From assembly GCA_944386175.1 (NCBI GenBank), contig CALXAB010000011.1:1-41859 (forward strand): a stretch of 41,859 nucleotides of DNA. Direction: 5' to 3'. This document shows, piece by piece, positions 40,576 through 41,859 of this stretch; the first letter of the stretch is position 1; every line of letters begins with the position of its first letter. The position numbers and the translations under genes are program-made. The DNA is from an uncultured Clostridia bacterium. GTDB taxonomy: Bacteria; Bacillota; Clostridia; TANB77; CAG-508. The notes beneath the pieces were generated by a model. That model was not told where the DNA came from and searched no databases. It saw nothing but the letters and a program-made list of their open reading frames with translations.

Positions 40576-41859
40576 CTATTCAAATATTTTATTAAATTCT
40601 TGCTCATTGATCTTTTCTTTTTCTAATAAAACATTTGCTATTGCATCTAGTTTATCTCTATGTTCTTTTAATAATGTTTGTGCATCATTATATGCTGTGT
40701 CTATAAGCATTTTTACTTCTTGTCCTATTTTGTCCCCTATATTTTCGCCAAACATCTGAATTTCGTATGGTTCTTTTCCTTGAAAGTCTATTGGTCCTAA
40801 GTTATCACTCATTCCATATTTTGTTACCATATCTCTTGCTATTTTTGTTGCTACTTCTATATCATTACTTGCTCCTGTTGATATATCATCTAATACTAAT
40901 TTTTCTGCTGCCCTACCTCCAAGTAATGCTATTAATTTTTCTTGCATTTCTGTTTTTGAAATATAGTATTTGTCTTCATCTGATTTATACATTGTATAGC
41001 CACCTGCAACGCCTCTTGGTATTATTGATACTTCTTTTACATTTGATTGTGTTGGTAAGTATCTACTAACTACTGCATGTCCAGCTTCGTGATATGCTGT
41101 TAGTTTTTTGTCTTTATCTGATATTACTCTTTGACGTTTTTCTAATCCTACTGTTACTTTTTTTATTGCTTCTTCTACGTCTTGATTTTCTATGTCTTCA
41201 TGTTTCATTTTTGTTGCAATTATTGCTGCTTCATTTAAAATATTAGCAAGTTCAGCACCTGTAAATCCTGCTGTGTCTTCTGCTATACTTTCTAGGTTTA
41301 TATCTTCTGATAATTTTTTGTCTTTACTGTGTATTTTTAGTATTTCTAATCTTCCTTTTAAGTCTGGATTTGGTATTGTAATTTGTCTATCAAATCTTCC
41401 TGGTCTTAATAGTGCTTTGTCTAGCATTTCTGGTCTATTTGTTGCTGCTAGAACTATTATTGTTTCTTCTGAACTAAATCCATCCATCTCTACTAGTAAT
41501 TGGTTTAATGTTTGATTATTTTCTGTTTCTGCTCCGCTATTTGATGTTCTTCTTGAACCTATTGCGTCTATTTCATCTATAAATACTATACATGGTGCTA
41601 ATTTTCTTGCTTTTTCAAATAGTTTCCTAACTCTTGAAGCTCCTAATCCTGCAAACATTTCTATAAATTCTGATCCACTCATTGATATAAATGGAACATC
41701 TGCTTCTCCTGCTATTGCTTTTGCTATTAATGTTTTACCTGTTCCTGGTTTTCCATATAATAATACACCTTTAGGTATTTTTGCACCCATTTTTACAAAT
41801 TTTTCAGGTCTTTTTAAAAAGTCTACTATTTCTACTAATTCTGCTTTTTCTTCGTCTAA
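40576..41859 (-). CDS. ftsH: ATP-dependent zinc metalloprotease FtsH (C-terminal part)
   Basis: About 427 C-terminal residues are visible; the N-terminal membrane segments lie beyond the right edge. The frame begins LDEEKAELVEIVDFLKRPEKF, the usual start of the AAA domain. Walker A is GKPGTGKT, Walker B is CIVFIDEIDAIGS, and the second region of homology is DKALLRPGRFDRQ. The zinc protease site HEAGHAV is near visible residue 255, with the third-ligand region SNDIEVATKIARDMVTKYGMS downstream. FtsH is a membrane-bound hexamer that degrades misfolded membrane and regulatory proteins. It ends normally at KIFE, 4 nt before the large palindrome. Confidence 0.97.
   Translation of the reverse strand, partial: LDEEKAELVEIVDFLKRPEKFVKMGAKIPKGVLLYGKPGTGKTLIAKAIAGEADVPFISMSGSEFIEMFAGLGASRVRKLFEKARKLAPCIVFIDEIDAIGSRRTSNSGAETENNQTLNQLLVEMDGFSSEETIIVLAATNRPEMLDKALLRPGRFDRQITIPNPDLKGRLEILKIHSKDKKLSEDINLESIAEDTAGFTGAELANILNEAAIIATKMKHEDIENQDVEEAIKKVTVGLEKRQRVISDKDKKLTAYHEAGHAVVSRYLPTQSNVKEVSIIPRGVAGGYTMYKSDEDKYYISKTEMQEKLIALLGGRAAEKLVLDDISTGASNDIEVATKIARDMVTKYGMSDNLGPIDFQGKEPYEIQMFGENIGDKIGQEVKMLIDTAYNDAQTLLKEHRDKLDAIANVLLEKEKINEQEFNKIFE

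Noticed and set aside
1..41859. Insertion sequences, prophage, tRNA or rRNA genes
   Set aside because: I found no transposase, integrase, phage structural gene, tRNA or rRNA; the repeats seen are short and non-coding or captured in genes.

Overview
The window is very AT-rich and looks chromosomal. It points to a low-GC member of the Bacillota, class Clostridia, probably an uncultured gut-type lineage. The evidence is the rimP-nusA-ylxR-ylxQ-infB operon, an intact sporulation sigma factor SigK, WhiA, PepV, a split transketolase, FtsEX next to murein hydrolases, strong AGGAGG-type ribosome binding sites and consensus SigA promoters with 17-nt spacers. This placement is inferred from gene content; no species can be named. 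Almost all genes lie on the minus strand. The plus-strand exceptions are deoD, pepV, a broken DUF368 (PopT) gene and a RelA/SpoT-like gene.

Layout. 1-3041: translation/transcription operon, with infB running off the left edge. 3088-3867: deoD. 4023-7705: a three-gene unit of pilin-like protein, GT-C-like membrane protein and polyprenyl-phosphate-sugar-synthase-like GT2. 7726-8972: a perfect 31-bp hairpin, then greA and pgsA. 9071-15864: a division/cell-wall region with ftsE, ftsX, three tandem M23 (EnvC-type) proteins and an S41 protease. 15894-19465: split transketolase and pepV. 19508-22854: a second pilin-like/GT-C pair, whose pilin carries BspA-type leucine-rich repeats. 22935-23208: a dispersed repeat and a 6S RNA. 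23444-25987: hemolysin III family protein, sigK and frameshifted popT. 26179-29896: tRNA wobble-uridine genes trhP and trmR, separated by a divergent RelA/SpoT-like gene. 29996-34068: a palindrome, a 54-residue small ORF with unusual codon use, typA and recN. 34108-38173: an unknown gene, hemW, an RNA m5C methyltransferase and a YgjP-type metallopeptidase. 38525-41859: whiA, prmC and ftsH, which runs off the right edge.

How the genes fit together. FtsEX next to three M23 proteins with a nearly shared coiled-coil segment suggests one ABC regulator controlling several peptidoglycan hydrolases. TrhP and TrmR are successive enzymes in making 5-methoxyuridine at tRNA position 34. The most novel-looking content is the duplicated pilin-like/GT-C module. 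Both pilins share about 165 N-terminal residues but carry different C-terminal domains. Both GT-C proteins share a conserved exposed region. The first locus also encodes the type of GT2 enzyme that makes lipid-linked sugar donors for GT-C enzymes, so I propose a dedicated glycosylation system for pilin-like surface proteins.

A second theme is short palindromic GGGACGG repeats. Two copies have become the in-frame 3' ends of genes (transketolase C-half and prmC), in different reading frames.
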